Positions 25,101 to 38,690 of a stretch of DNA of 64,000 nucleotides are shown piece by piece. The stretch comes from Montifringilla adamsi. Its lineage: Eukaryota; Chordata; Aves; Passeriformes; Passeridae. The notes under the pieces are model-generated. The model did not search any database. It was not told where the DNA came from and saw only the letters and a program-made list of their open reading frames with translations. Numbering within the stretch: the stretch's first letter is position 1; each line of letters opens with the position of its first letter. The stretch spans positions 1,557,383 to 1,621,382 of the forward strand of contig JAGGNK010008892.1 of assembly GCA_017590115.1 (NCBI GenBank). Direction: 5' to 3'. The position numbers were made by a program, and so were the translations under genes.

Positions 25101-26277
25101 ATGTTTCTTAATGTATTTCTGGAGGCTTTCCCATTAAATAAGTAAAATCCAAACAGAAATGACAATTGTCTTGCAGAAGTGAAAACTTTGTTTCAAATCA
25201 GAAACAGTGTACCTGCTTCAGTGAATTTTAACCTAGTTTTAATCCTCTGTGGTCAGACAAAATCACTATATAGATACTAGGGTGGGAGAGACACAGGGAG
25301 TTACATCTGTGGCAGAAACACCAGAACAGCAAATAATCTGTAGATGATGGCATGTCCAACTCTCAAGGCAAGGTTTTGTCAGATAGAGTTATGAATGCAT
25401 AAATATGGATGATTGAGGAAAATATTTTAGTGCTGAAATAGTGCCACTTTCACTTAAAATTTCTAGGTCAATATTGTCCCTAAAAAACAGGAACCATCAT
25501 AAAAACAAAGGTAAAAGAGACAAACATTAGACTGTTGTAATTCTCTGGGACTTTCTCAGCTGTTAGTTATTAATATTTATTTAATTACAGAAGTTCATAC
25601 AGTTGTTATTAAGTTTAACTTGGTTTGCTCTTTACAGGTGCAGCTATCCTTCTCACATTATTAGACTGAATATGAAAACACAATGTTTAATATTAGATTT
25701 GATGTTGTTTGTTATTCCATATTTTAACTAACATAATATTATTTGATAGTGGGCCATTTTATTTTTCTTTGTGTCAGTTAATGATGTGGTTTCATGCTGT
25801 GGTTTTAATTTGATAAAATATATGCAACTGGACAGTCTTGTCAAATGTATTACATAAGCAGGCAGATAATGAAAATTGACTTTATGGTTAGTAACTCATT
25901 ACTGTTCTCATATCCTTCAAAATCAAATCATTTCAAATTGTTTACTTTCATTGGATACAATCATTGCATTTAACTACACAGACCACATTCAGAAGAGCCC
26001 AAGCAATTTCTTCAATGTTACTTTAATTATGCAGTACATAGTAAAAACAATTTATTACTGGGACAGGTACATCACACTTATTTGAATGTAAGTCATGCTC
26101 ACTCCCATGAACAATTTTTTTTTTTTTGCTTTCAAAAAAGGGAGCACAGAAACACGTATTGTATTGTTCAATATCCTATTTCCAACAGCAGCCAACACCA
26201 AATGCTTCCAAGGGGCAAAAAAGACCCTTCAGTTAAAGACTAGTGAGTCTACTGCACAGACTTCTGCAAAGCCTACC
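22138..26277. other. Intergenic DNA, no gene seen
   Basis: AT-rich sequence with short chance frames only. An imperfect-spacer inverted repeat (AATCTAGAA, 5-bp gap, TTCTAGATT) lies at 24240-24262. Confidence 0.55.
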
Positions 26278-26362
26278 TTGTTGGACTACATGATGTGAGG
26301 TTCAACTCAATTGTCTTTCAGAAGATGTCTTCCAGTCCAAACCTTTCTATGATTCTATGAAT
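26278..26362 (+). mobile_element. Short CR1 3'-tail fragment
   Basis: This degenerate remnant reads TTGGACTACATGATGTGAGG, then CTTCCAGTCCAAACC and TTTCTATGATTCTATGA. That matches the order of the last 80 bp of CR1 (GGACTAGATGATCTT, CCAACCCAAACC, ATTCTATGATTCTATG). It is heavily diverged and has no coding part. Confidence 0.7.
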
Positions 26363-29300
26363 ATAAGGAAAGATAATATCTTCAGACACTATTTCCTTGA
26401 AATCTGGAGAGCTTACATCTTAGACTATTCCAGGACAATCCAATACATCTTTTACATTTATTCATACCTCCCTAAGGTTCTATCCACTCAAATCCACAGG
26501 GGATTTGGAATATTGTAACAGTTACAGCTCTTTCTAAGTTTCATGCCTGTACAAAGGAAAAGGGAAAGCAAAACTAAGATTTAATTGTGCCATTGCCTGA
26601 GGCATTAAGGAATTTTGTTAAACACCAACACCATCATGCTGTATTGCTACTGCTGGGGGATAAGGCTTTTCTTCATGCCATTGATAAGTCTGTGCTTCTT
26701 CTTATGCTTGACAAGCTTAGAAACAAGTACTAATGCAAAATTTCAGAAGTGCCAGTTCAGTTGCTTTGAGGTAACAAACATGACAAGTACAGTCTGAGAA
26801 GTTTAAAAGTTCAGCTGAAGTTTCAGACTAGGTGCTCTGAGAAGAACTTAAACTCCCAGAAAGGTTTGCAATGGTCTGGTCAGATGAGGGAAGAACAGCA
26901 GCTCTTTTTCAGTGTTATATTATTTTGTCAAGAAATTGTCAATTTCAATGTCTAACCCACAGTCACCCTGTGTCTGTACTTTCAGCTCATAGTCTCAGGA
27001 AAACATTTACATTTCACATTTACATACATTTTTACTCAGAGTCATTGATAGTTCCCTGTACACAACAGGGATGCTTAGGAGCAGATATACATGCAGTGCT
27101 TTAAGTCTATTTTATTAAGATCTAGTTATGAAGTTACAACAGGTACGTTATCAAAATTGCTTTATAACAGTCCAAACACACTAGAACAAGAGCTGCTCTG
27201 GAGGTTGGGTGGCAGGGCCAGGTAGGCACCAGGCTCTGCTCCCTGGCACAGCTTCCTCCCCAATGGACTGTGCCACCCGTGTTTGGCTTCACAGGCAGCC
27301 TTTCCTTCCTCCCCCACCTCCCACCAGCCCAGCACAGCCTGCCCAAGTAGGTTGCATGAGTCCATAGTACAGCTTTAGCTGTCTCCTTCTGGAATTCTGA
27401 ATGAGCACACAAAGGAGAGGGGACCTGCTAGACCTCACAGCCTGTAACTTTATCGCTGCTTTGGTTATTGCTTTTCCTTTCCCAATGCCACATGATAAGG
27501 TTGAAAAGCCAGGAGGAAGGACACATTGTAGGTTTTGTTAATCCTTTCTCTTTGGAGAGCTGGATATTAACTCTTGATTACATTTCAGGCTCCATTTCCA
27601 TCCAGGTACAGCAAGATCCCAGTGGGTTTAGGCAGAAGTGAGCATTTTCAGCAGTTTCTGGTCTCAGTCTCAGACTATTGCAATGTTGCTCCCTTTTATC
27701 TGAGAATAAACATCTTGTCTTTGCTTCTGAAATATAGCCAGGCTCTGTTACAAGCTCAGTGTACTGCTCAGAGATGCCTTGCCAAGCTTTACACGCAGAT
27801 CTTCTGTTGTTTCTAGTGCTGCTGAATAATTCTTCCTGTTTCTCTAGTTTCTTGTCTATGGATGAGCATCTTGGTGAACAAGAAAATGTGCTGCCGTCTA
27901 AAGCCCTGATCCTGCCAGGTGAGAAATGCCCTCAGTTCTTAATAAATCATCACTCCAACAAATGCTGAGATTGCATATACACTGTAGGTCCAGAAATTAG
28001 CACACAGCTCCATGTCACTCACCAGTATCAGACATGCTGCTGTTCTACATCCAAATGCCCTCTGGAGCTGCATCAGCAGCTTCCATAGTCCTGGCAGGAG
28101 GCTTTCATTTCCCTGGTGGAGGTCACAGCTCTTGACCTTATACTGAAATCAGGCTCCAGGGAGAGAAGTGATTATTTTTCCAGTCCGTGCCTAAAATTAA
28201 TATTTCAATGTTTTACCAAGTGGCTGTTTAATGTAAAACTCAAACACTTTTAGAAATAAGTTCCCAATGCTATTCCTTCTCTAATAAACATCTGAACTTC
28301 CAGCATAGTGTCTGGTGTTCAGCTCTTGAATGTTGTCTTTGTCTGTAGTTCTTTGAGTTCTGCAGGGAGGATATATCAGCTTCAACTGAAAGCAGCAAAA
28401 GCACTTTTGTATGTTTTGCTTAATTAGAAGCCAGATGGTTATGAATTCTCTGCTGGGAGAGACACGATAATGAATGCCTTCCTGAGGGGGAACTGAGCTG
28501 ATTCCTTTTCCCTGGATGACAGTGAGCTGGCCACACAGGGCCTCCTATGGCACCATTTGTGGCACAAGCAGAATCAGCAAGTTTTTGATTCTTGTCTCCA
28601 GATCAAATATTTAAGAGATATAAGCAAAGTGATATATAAGTGATAGGCTCTATGGTATTTTAACACACTACAACAAATCTCTTTATAATCATAATTTTTA
28701 TTAAAAATTGAGTGAAATCAGAACTGGACATATAATTTTTCAAGTTTGTATCTTCAAATAGCATCAAAATACTTCATGCAGATTATCTGATCTTGAATCT
28801 GTTTGTGATGATTAATAAACTGTGAACACAGGCATGAACTGTTTTCAAACTGCTGTTAACACTTGCACATTTGACAGATTTTCTGAACAAGAGGATATGA
28901 GAACACTGCCACTTTTTTGTGCTAAAAAATGTCAGTTTATGTTATGTTAAACCTTCATGTTATAGCACAAACAATTTATAAAATCATGTTTTTCTACTCA
29001 TAAATGCAATCTACAAATATTGTTTTCCAGTAAGTATTTCTAATTCCTTTGCTGTATTAATAACTGCAGGAATATTCATAAAAGCAGTCATCATTTTAAC
29101 ACATTTAATTAAGAAAAACTAGATGTCTTTTACAGCTGCTCTTTACTCTGGGATTAGGCTACACATAAGTCTTAGGTAAAATTAATAAGGGAAAACTGCG
29201 ATGTTCAGAAATTGACACCATGCAAGGTTCATCACATGCTCTTCTGTGCTGGTTTTAGGGACAAGCTATGTTAAAAAAATGATGAATTAAGTAATCCTCC

Positions 29301-31609
29301 TTTTTTTCTGTCTCACAAAATATCTTCGAACTCTTGGCCAGACCACCCAGATCCCAGTCCAGAGAGTGCAAAACACTTTTAGGGTGTGGTGTTACAAGGG
29401 TACTTTGTGGGATTAAGAACGGAGACGGTTTCTTAATTGTCCTGTGCTGGTTAGCAGCTGATGAATGAAAATCCCATTTGCACAGGACTGGCAGGATGAC
29501 AATTCCAGCTCAGAGAGTCCTGGAGCCAGTGTATAACCTTTCAGTAAAATCCTTCCCCCTGAAGTGACTGGAATCACAACATTTGGAAGGGAAAAAGGAG
29601 GAAAGCAAAGAGGAAAATAGTAAAGCCTTCAAATAGATCTGATCTAAAACCCAGAAGTGCATTTGCCTAGAAATAGCGATAACAACAATGACAATGGGAC
29701 TTGAACCAGGATTGTATAGAGATGAACAATATGGCTGTGGTATCAAGGGTACCAGCTAGCAATAACACTCATCACTTCCATGCTCTGAATACAAATTAAT
29801 ATTTCCTGTACTGTTGTCATTACAAATCTCTTTTTTTGTTTCAGGTATTACTTTCCCAAGCTCAGATATATTCTTAATTAAAATCAGGTAGAGAAAGCTC
29901 CAAGGGCAACCTATAACAAAGACCCAGAACAAATAATAAAGGCTTCAGCAAGTGTAGCACTGAAGATTTTTCAGTAAGTTTAGTCCAAGGGACTAATCAC
30001 CTGTTAAAGACAGAAGAGTGTAGCTTAAGTCTTTTAGTCTCATAAACTGAGTATCTTCAGAGCTTTACCATGGAATTAATTTGGCTTTACTGGTGTTACT
30101 TCAGCCAAATTACCAGTGAAATTAACCTACCCACTACAGAATTTTGCCAGATGTCTGTCAGCTATGAGACACCGGAGGTCAATAAATACTCAGTATTACA
30201 ACATAACTTTTAGCTGGCTTTATCACTTTAATCTTTCAGACCAATCCTCACTGCATCACTTTGTGAAAAGTCAACTGAGGAGTCTTTAATTTATATTTGT
30301 TTTTAGAGCTTGACCCTGCAGAGTGCCAAATGCCATCAGCTCCCAGGGAAGTCCTGGTGAATTGAGTCATTTTGTGCCCTTCAAGAATAGCTCCTAAATT
30401 GAGTTATTAGCTGTACAGTCATGGGGTACCTTACTTTGCTACCTGAAACAAGTAGCAAGAACAAGTTACTTGGCTTGAATCAATATTTCAGCCCAGGCAG
30501 CTTTAAGAAATCATCAGTCAGGGAACAAACTCTTGGGGCAGTGAGCCCTCCTGCTGCTGCTGACCTGGCTGGCTCTAAAGCTGCTCAGCTCTTCACTCTC
30601 TGGCTCAGCACTAACTGGATTCAGCCTTCAAGGGTCAGCAGCTGCCACTGCCTTCAAGGTTAACAGCCTTAAATTGCTGCCGAAACATAAAAAGGCTGTC
30701 AGCCTTTGTCTCCCCATGCAATTGTAATGCAGCAGTTTTTGCCATAGAAGTCATGAGTAGATCAGTCATAATTTTTCTCAACATTGTCTTCAAATGCTCT
30801 TGAAAAATTGCCAGTAAAGAAAAGAAAAGTGGGGGGGTGGAGGAAGCTTGGCAAGAATTCCATGATAACAGAAGGAAAATATGGGTATAGTGTTTATTTA
30901 TGGTTAAGGGAAAAGAAAGTGGTGATAATTTTGCTAAACTGGCGAAAAATTATGAAAAAATTAATTCAGTCATTATATCCTGGTGAATGGGAAGCCTCTG
31001 ACACCGAGTTGACAGTTTAACAGTAGGAAGATGTGAGTCTTAAGGAAACATTTAATAATGTAAATTTTTTCTTGATGGGTTCCCTTTTCAAATTCTTAGG
31101 TGAATTATGAATGGCCTAGACCTTAATCACATAGAGAAAAGGGACTGAGCCTCCTCCCAAGAGTCTTACTTGCTTGGGCTGTGTGGGGTTTACTGCTGTT
31201 GTCTAAATGCAAGTGCCATTCAAGACATCCTAGGGGTATCTGAGACATCCATGCACAGATACTACACAGGAGCTAGGAAATATTTGAAGAGACAATTTAC
31301 TGCCAGACATCTGTCTGAAATGTTTACATTTCACTATAAGACTACAACCAGAAAGCAATGGGTTATGATGGAGCTGACCTCAGCCAAAAGCACATCATTT
31401 GGAATAAAAAAATGACACAGGTATGCAGCAACTGTCAACTCCTGGACCTTCCTATTTCTTCCAGAATTTATTCCAAAATGTTACTTTTATTGCCTCAAGA
31501 AACTTAAATATGTGTATGAGAGAAGATATAACCAATGGCAGAGGAACATTTTTGTTACTGTAGCTTGATTTCCCCTGTGCTAGATGCTTTGGTGTCCCAC
31601 GATTCCAGC
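26363..31609. other. Intergenic DNA, no gene seen
   Basis: AT-rich sequence. A GC-richer block at about 27180-27350 has no recognisable product. A strong-looking polypyrimidine tract plus CAG at about 29829-29844 resembles a 3' splice site, but no matching exon can be supported. Confidence 0.55.
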
Positions 31610-32340
31610 TGTGATGGGTTGAGAGTGACTGGCTGTCAGACTGCCTTACAGCCCCTATCTCGCTTTTCCTCCTCAGCAGGACAAAGGGAAAGAGTGTGAT
31701 GAAAAATCTTGTGAGATAAAGATAAAAACAGGGAGATAACTCAGCAATTACCATCATGAGCCAAACAGGCTCAGCTTGGGGGGAAGATTAATTTAATTTA
31801 CTGCCAATTAGAGTAGAATAGTAAGACACAAAGACAAAACTAAAAGACAAAACTAAACCCACTTTTCCCCACCTCCCCTTTTTCTCAGGCTCAACTTAAC
31901 TCCCTTGCTTGTGACTCTTCTTCCTTCTCCTCCCTCCTGCATGTGGAATGTCTTTTGAGGAATGGGGCTGCAGGCAGCTTATACCGCTTTGTCTCTGCTG
32001 CCCTTCCTCCTCCTAATTTTCCCCAGCTCCAACATGGGGGATGTAGTCCTTCATAAACTGCTTCAATCTGGAAGCAGGAATAACCTTTGTGCTTATAAGG
32101 TAGTTTCTCTCACATTTTTATCATACCATTCTCACAGCTTCTGTGAAGTGGTTTTTACCCTTTAAAAAATGTTTTTGGAGGTGCCACCAGCCTGACTGAG
32201 CTTTGTGGAGCCAAGGGTCTGCTTTGAAGTCAGCAGGAACTGGTTCTGCCTGGGAAGGGGCAGCCCCTGGTCTGTCCTCACAGAGGCAACCCCTGCAGTC
32301 CCCCCTCGCCCAGTATAACCTTGCCATGGAACCTGTTTCA
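31610..32340 (-). mobile_element. Solo LTR of an avian endogenous retrovirus
   Basis: A complete-looking LTR of about 731 bp, starting TGTGATGGGTTGAG on the + strand and ending TTTCA there. On the minus strand it therefore runs TG...CA, as retroviral LTRs do. The + strand order of landmarks matches a common bird LTR: TGTGATGGGTTGA, TCACTCACCAATTACC-like text, GCCAATTAGAGTAG, CTTTGTCTCTGCTGC, CTCCAACATGGGG, and CCTTGCCATGGAACC near the end. Flanking pentamers CCAGC (31605-31609) and TCAGC (32341-32345) agree at four of five positions, consistent with a decayed 5-bp target-site duplication. No internal viral genes are present, so it is a solo LTR. Minus orientation is inferred from the AATAAA in the related copy at 58979. 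I cannot name the subfamily. Confidence 0.8.
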
Positions 32341-32630
32341 TCAGCATCGCCCTAAAGGAGTCCCAATGCTGTGTAAAATTCAGAGATGAGGATATGATTG
32401 GGCCCAGCTAGTCAGGATTATCATGACAGTATCTGCTTTGCTTGAAGTTCCATTGAAAAACCCAAATGCACCCAAACCACCCAACATACAAAACAAAAAG
32501 ACCATGATTCATTTCAGGTCCTGAATTACTGAATTTCTTTCCAAAGTTTCAGGTCACCCTGGAAAGATCAGTTTCAGAAATATCTGACAAACTGAAAATT
32601 CTTCCCTTAAGTGATAATAACTGGTTTGGA

Positions 32631-32672
32631 ATTTCATGTAATGAAAAGTTGATTTCATGTAATGAAAAGTTT
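32631..32672. repeat. Two tandem 21-bp units with internal dyad symmetry
   Basis: The unit ATTTCATGTAATGAAAAGTT plus one base occurs twice head-to-tail. The copies differ only at the last base (G or T). Each contains TTTCAT, GTA, ATGAAA, a 6-bp inverted repeat. A related CAATTAATGAAATAA follows. Confidence 0.9.
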
Positions 32673-35600
32673 TCAATTAATGAAATAATTTGTTTCTCTA
32701 TTATTCTTCCCTTTTACCTCTAAAATGTTAAGCATCAAGTTATATGTTTTCTCAATTACATATCTGCCTTTATCTCCTCCTTTCCTCATTGTCCACCTTC
32801 ACTATGTCTTGTGAAGGTGTCAAAAGAAAACTCTTGTCCAAAATAAACCAGTGAAATAATTCAAGAGTAAAGTGTTTTATAGTGTTTCTCGCATATTTAG
32901 ATCCTCACCAAGGATCTGTTAATAGAGGCTTAATCTGAATAATTGGGGTCTGGATGACAATTTTTATCTGGCTGAAGGAGTCACTTTACAATTAAACTCA
33001 CAGCTGGTTGCTCCAGCAGGTCCTTGCAATCTTCTGGCTGTACACTGGCTCCTCTCCAATGTTTTGTCTCTGTGATGCAGAAGGCTGCTGAGTGGTGCAA
33101 AGGAGAGACATTGCCTGCCTCATTTGGTTGTGTTGAGCTTTTACAGGAGGACAACACCTAAAAAACTCATCTCTACCACTAGGAACACATTGAAGGAGTC
33201 TCAAGGTGTAAAACCAGGTTTGAACTTTTCCTTCATTCAGAGAAATTACAAGTATCTCTCATCATTAGCATAATGATAATAGAAGCTTAATTATCTCACC
33301 AGCTCTGCCAAATGTGAGGGGAATTAGGTAGTGGGTTCAGAAGTTGCTGACAGAATGTTCACTTAGTTTGCTAATGGGACTGCATGGAAAATGGCACTCT
33401 TGGCGATTTCAATTACATTGCTAAGTATGACTTTTATATAAAATAATTTGCTATAAATTTAGCAGTGTGACCTAAAAGGCAGGGCTTTGGACTGGCCCTA
33501 GAACTGGAGTCAATTTCCAGTTCTTTTGCAGATCTGCATAGTGACTATATAAAAAAATTTTTGGTCTCTCATGTTCTGTATCTGTTAAATGCTTTTAGAG
33601 AAGATCATTTTCAAGTCATACTTTAAAATCTACTTCAAATGTGTATTGCTATTGAGGACCTTAGACTTATAATAGGGAGTATAGAGGGCAAACCAATCTG
33701 ATTGCTTCTGGGTTTGACAAGATCTGAGTTACAGCAGGCTTCATTTATGTTGTAACAGAAGCTGGTCACTAGAAAAGAACTACAGCATTTTTACTCTTTT
33801 CCACTGCCAACCTAAGATAAAGGCATTTTATACACTCTTGTCACAAGTACTGCATTACTGCAGGAATATGTGGAAGTTATTTCATAGCCATGGCACTGTT
33901 TTTCTGAAGCATGATTTTTGTAGCCCAAATCAAGGGTATTGGAATTTAAATAACAAATAACAAGTTTTGTATAAGCATGTAAAAAAATTTAAATATAGGG
34001 AAAAGCTACACACATAAAACTTAGTACCTTATCACACTTTTTTTTTCTTTCAGGTTCTCCCCATTTCTATTAAAGTGTTTAATGTAATTTGCTTAATGCC
34101 TTCAATACAGTACTGTCAAAATGGCAGATAGCCACAAACTAGACAGCTTTCCACAAATAAATTCTGGGCCATGAACGCTCTAGATAAACAAGGTAAGTTT
34201 TTCATAAGAGTGCTGAAAAATAAAACATATGTACTGATGTCTAAACTGCCCTAAGGACAGGAATAAAACTAGTGTCATGTTGTTCTTCAGGCTAGGTTCC
34301 TATGGGAAGGTTTTTGAAAGCCATTTGTTTAAACCTGTATTTTTGAAGATCATTGTCTTGGGTTATGTCTGACTTTTTCACACTGAGAACCCTGACCTCT
34401 TACCACATCCTGCCTAGTTGTGGAAAATTTCTGGAGACAATTATCTTTTGATATTAAAAATAAATTACCAGATAGCTCCACCTGGGTTCCAGTATATAAA
34501 CAAAATTAAAACCCCAAGAAGAAAAAGTCCGTGTTTCAATCTTCTGATGCCATGGCTATTGGCATATATTAATGCTACATAAAAGCATCTTACTGGGCAA
34601 GAAACCTAACATTTTCCAAGGACTCTTGTTTGCCTTGGGCAGAATAAGATGGCTCCCAAACATTCCCACATTGGTAGATTCTTTCCCATTAGCAAAAGAG
34701 GGACATTTGTGTGATTTCTTTTATTTGGAAGTGTCTGTGTAAGTTAGGTGAAACAAAATAATTTTTAGTGCTCACAAGGATGTGTTTTAGCAGCACTTAG
34801 TCTTAAAATGGGAATTTTTGCTTGTGACACAAGCTTCTCTGTTATAGATATTCTTCAAATTGACTTGATCTTGGAAAATTCCTGCTGAGTCTAAGTGTCA
34901 TTTCTAATCATGCAGACATATTTTAAACTTCTAGACTTGCATTAATGTATGGATAAATTACCTGGTTCATGTACACGTGGTTTTGGTCACCTTTTTTAGG
35001 AGACACTGAGTCCAGTAGCCTGAGAGAAACAGAGCTGGAGCAGCTCCATGGTCAAGCTTCCTTGGTCAAGCCAGTAGCATGTATTCCTCGTGGGAACATG
35101 TGTGTATACCTGATATGCACACATAAGCATGGATAAGCACACAAATTAACACAGATAGAAGCACTCATGCAAACACAAACTGCCTAATCAAAGATGTTCT
35201 GTACAGGAAGAGATAAACAACTTTCAAGGTGCTCAAGACAGCAAAGAATTCACTATACCTTTAAAATGAACCAATTTGTAGTAATTTACCTGTGAACTTT
35301 TAGAAAATAATTTAATATTCTCCACCTTTACAAGGTTAATTTTTTCATGGCTTCTTGATCACACAGATATCTAATCAACATCCAGATTTAGCTTTTAAAA
35401 GCATTTACTTGCCCTCTGGTTTCCTTCAATGTTATTACAGTGTGTAGTTTAAATCTTCTTTAATCTGCTTCAATTCTTGCAGACTGATTAATAAACATTA
35501 ATTATAAAGATGCTGAGTAGGCATTATGAAAGAAGAGGATGAAGAAGAGGCAATGGCTGGGGAAAGGAGGATAAAATGTGGTGATATTTCTAGTCTGATA

Positions 35601-38212
35601 TGTTATTCTCTGTGAGTTGTCTTTATGTTCCCTGCTACATCAAGTCCAGCAAGCAATCACAAGTAACTAACCCCTGTCTTCTGCTCCCACACAGCCATAG
35701 CTTCCTCTCATGTATTTGCATCCCAGCCTCAGTCTCTACTCTCCCCTGTGACAAGATGTTACAGACCTTGGCCATCATGGGTTTGCCATTATACCTGGGG
35801 CTCAGCAAAGCCCTGCTCATGAGCACACTCACCTGCTGCAGCCCTGAACTTGGATTTTTCTCATTACCCAATACACTGCTGGCATCCTTGAGCTCATAAG
35901 CCAGCACAGCATTGCCCTGTGCATCCAAGATGACATGACCTGAGCAGCCTTTGTGCCAGACTCCGGCACTGAGCATGGGCCTTGCTGGGAACAAAGTGCT
36001 CTATCCATTTTGGTTTTCTTCACTGTGAGTTTTTTGCCTCTTAGTTGAATAAAGTTAAAAACAAGAAAGTTTGCTTAACAAAACATAAAACCACCAAAAC
36101 CCATCAGTTTATGCCTCTGAAATCTCAAGAGATAGTGTCAGCAGTGGAGGGTGATGAGATAGAGCCGAGTCTGCTGTTTTGGCAGCATAGAAATTTGTGG
36201 AAGAGAAGAATCCTATTTTCCAAGTCAGAAAAGTGAAATAAGGATAATGTACTCTGGGAAGAAGTAGAGAATAAAATTCCTGCTAATAGATCATATTAAT
36301 TCAGGAAGATATATTTAGACCTGCTGAAAACAGGTAACAAATATTTATGGGTACAAATTGTGATTAGAAAAAGCACGTCCCTAATTTTTCTTAAATTGAA
36401 TTAACACAGTGTACAATTCCCATATCTATTCATTTGACAATATGATGGTGTGGATGAACTGGTGGATTAATTTACTGTTGGTCTGAAAAACCCATTAAAG
36501 TAGGGTACTGTGAGAGATGAATAATTTCAACTTTGGAAGCAAAATCCTGTGCTTTCTGTTTCTACTATGATGACTGCCAGCTGGTTTCTATGTCCTTTCT
36601 ATGGCCACGGTTTCTTTATTACATAAAAAAACCCCTTCTCTTTGCTATGTGAAGACATTAAGTTGTTTTTCTAAAGTCTCACTAAGCAGAGTGATATCAC
36701 TCACGGAGAAAGGTAGATCTTTCACCTGCCACTATTTTTACCATAACGACCTAAAAGTCTGCAAATGGTTACACAGTCATCCCTTGGCTCTGATACTGGA
36801 GCAGGCTTAGGCTTAGGAAATCCAGAATCTTCTCTTTCTCTGGTCAGAGATTTCTCCTGTTATGTTGGGCAGTAGCTTGGACCAAGAGTTAAAAACATTT
36901 CTATGTCTTAACTTGAAAAAATTTAAGCTGGTTTTCCAAGAAGAGGAGCTAAGAATATGCAGGAGGCACCAAATAATTTTTAAATGCTACATTTTTCTTC
37001 CCATTCTTTTTTTTTTTTAATTTCAATGCCATGGTTATTAACATTTGTAATGAATGGAGTAGCTACACAAGCTGAGAATTCAAAGTTAAAAAACAAATCT
37101 ATTTCAGAAATCCCTGATTTAAATCCTTAATCTTGGTGTTCTCAGTGTTCATTAGTCACTTTTGGTCCTCTTAGTATTCATCTTGCTGGGTCTCAGCAGG
37201 ACAGGCATAGTACAAATATATTTGCGCCTAAGAGAGGTGTGCCATAGAAAGACTTGGAATAAAACAGACCTCTGAACTTCAGAGGTGACTAAGTGGCAAA
37301 AGTTTCTGTCATCTTTCCGTGAAGGCTTTGCTGCAGTGTCATTATCTTTCCCTTTTATGTTATACGCCCTACACATTTTAGAAACAGTCTTCACGATAAT
37401 GAAAGGACATCAATTTAGATAGCTGCAATGACTGATTGCTTTTTCTCTGTTATTACACCATAGTGTTTCACTTTTGTGTCTTCAGTTTCATGGTGGATTA
37501 GAATATATTTCTAGTTCACTAGCAGAAATTGGCATCTGTTCAATAAACTATCCCGGAGATATATTCCTTCTTATGGAGGTGATGTTCTAATGCTTCCTTC
37601 CATTTTCAAAGCTATTTTGAGGCATTCAAAGTCAGGTTTATTAAGCTGATAGATCAAGAGTGGAGATTTAGGCATAGAAAAGCTCAGCACTGCTGGACCT
37701 AACGTGTCTAGCCCTCATAGTGTCATTTACACCGCTGAATTATGTGTCTAGGCACAGTATTTCATAAGGCTCTTAGGTCCTCCTGGCTTCATCCCAAAAC
37801 CCAGAACTTCTGGAAGACAGTTTTTATTCTCCCTAGACCCCATTCTATTGTACTCATGGATACAACTCTGTGAAAAAGCTTCTAGTCTTCATGAAATATT
37901 ACTTTTACATCCTGGCTAAATGTAGATTAATCCAAGAGACACTGTCAAAAATGCACTCTTATACTTTATCTGACAGAAAATTACTAATGATTATTTGGCA
38001 GTTATGGCATTTAAATATTGATAGTCTCCTTGAAACTTTTTTTTTCTGCTTTGTATAAATATGCAATCAATTTGCACCTAGTTATGCACTCGTCACTTAA
38101 CTCCCACTTACAGTTTTCCACACTGCTATTCTGGATAAGCATGAATTTAAATTATTTAGCGTTGTTGGATCGACTGTATTTACTTGAAAATTCTTCATAT
38201 TCAGAAACATTG

Positions 38213-38332
38213 AGGTAATAATAATAGTAAAGATAATAATGTTGATGGTGATAAGAATAACAATAACAACAACAAAATAACATTAATAATAAAAATAAAA
38301 TAACAATGATAACAAGACAAAGAAGAAGTAAT
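38213..38332. repeat. AT-rich (TAA/CAA)n low-complexity stretch
   Basis: Imperfect TAA, ATAAC and CAA trinucleotide-like repeats. It produces leucine/tyrosine-rich spurious frames on the minus strand. Confidence 0.8.
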
Positions 38333-38690
38333 ATTCTAACGAAGAGTAAAATGCAAAGTACTGATGAAAGGTAGTAGCATCTATTCCAGCAATTCCAACC
38401 AGATCTCCATTGCATTGGAAGGAAGCTGTGGTGGCGGGGTTTCATATGAGCCTTTAAAATATTGGCTTTGAAAATGGAAATGAAAAAAGCCCCACTGGCT
38501 AGGCCTCTGACTGAAAGTTGGAAAAGGATTATCAAAAGGCAGGAGCTGTGAGAAAGCACAAAAAAGCTTTTGAAAGAGGAAGCATGAAAATAGCATGATA
38601 ATTACTCCATAGTAATTCTGGTACATCAATTTTAATAATACTAATGTATTTTTATAAGGAGGAGGCAAGAAGAGCAACAACATCCTCAGC

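Larger units (their letters stand above)
32341..38690. other. Intergenic DNA, no gene seen
   Basis: AT-rich DNA without a supported gene. It includes the 21-bp tandem duplication and an AT-rich low-complexity stretch listed separately. A 119-residue frame at 35635-35994 on the minus strand has mixed composition but no recognisable family. Confidence 0.55.

Noticed and set aside
29829..29844. Polypyrimidine tract plus CAG resembling a 3' splice site (similar ones near 2740 and 34040)
   Set aside because: Such sites are common by chance in AT-rich DNA, and no downstream coding exon with a matching donor could be supported.
35635..35994. 119-residue minus-strand frame with mixed amino-acid composition
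   Set aside because: A stretch loosely recalled a roadblock-type adaptor fold (LAMTOR2), but residue agreement was not real when compared. A BLASTP hit over most of its length would be needed to revive it.
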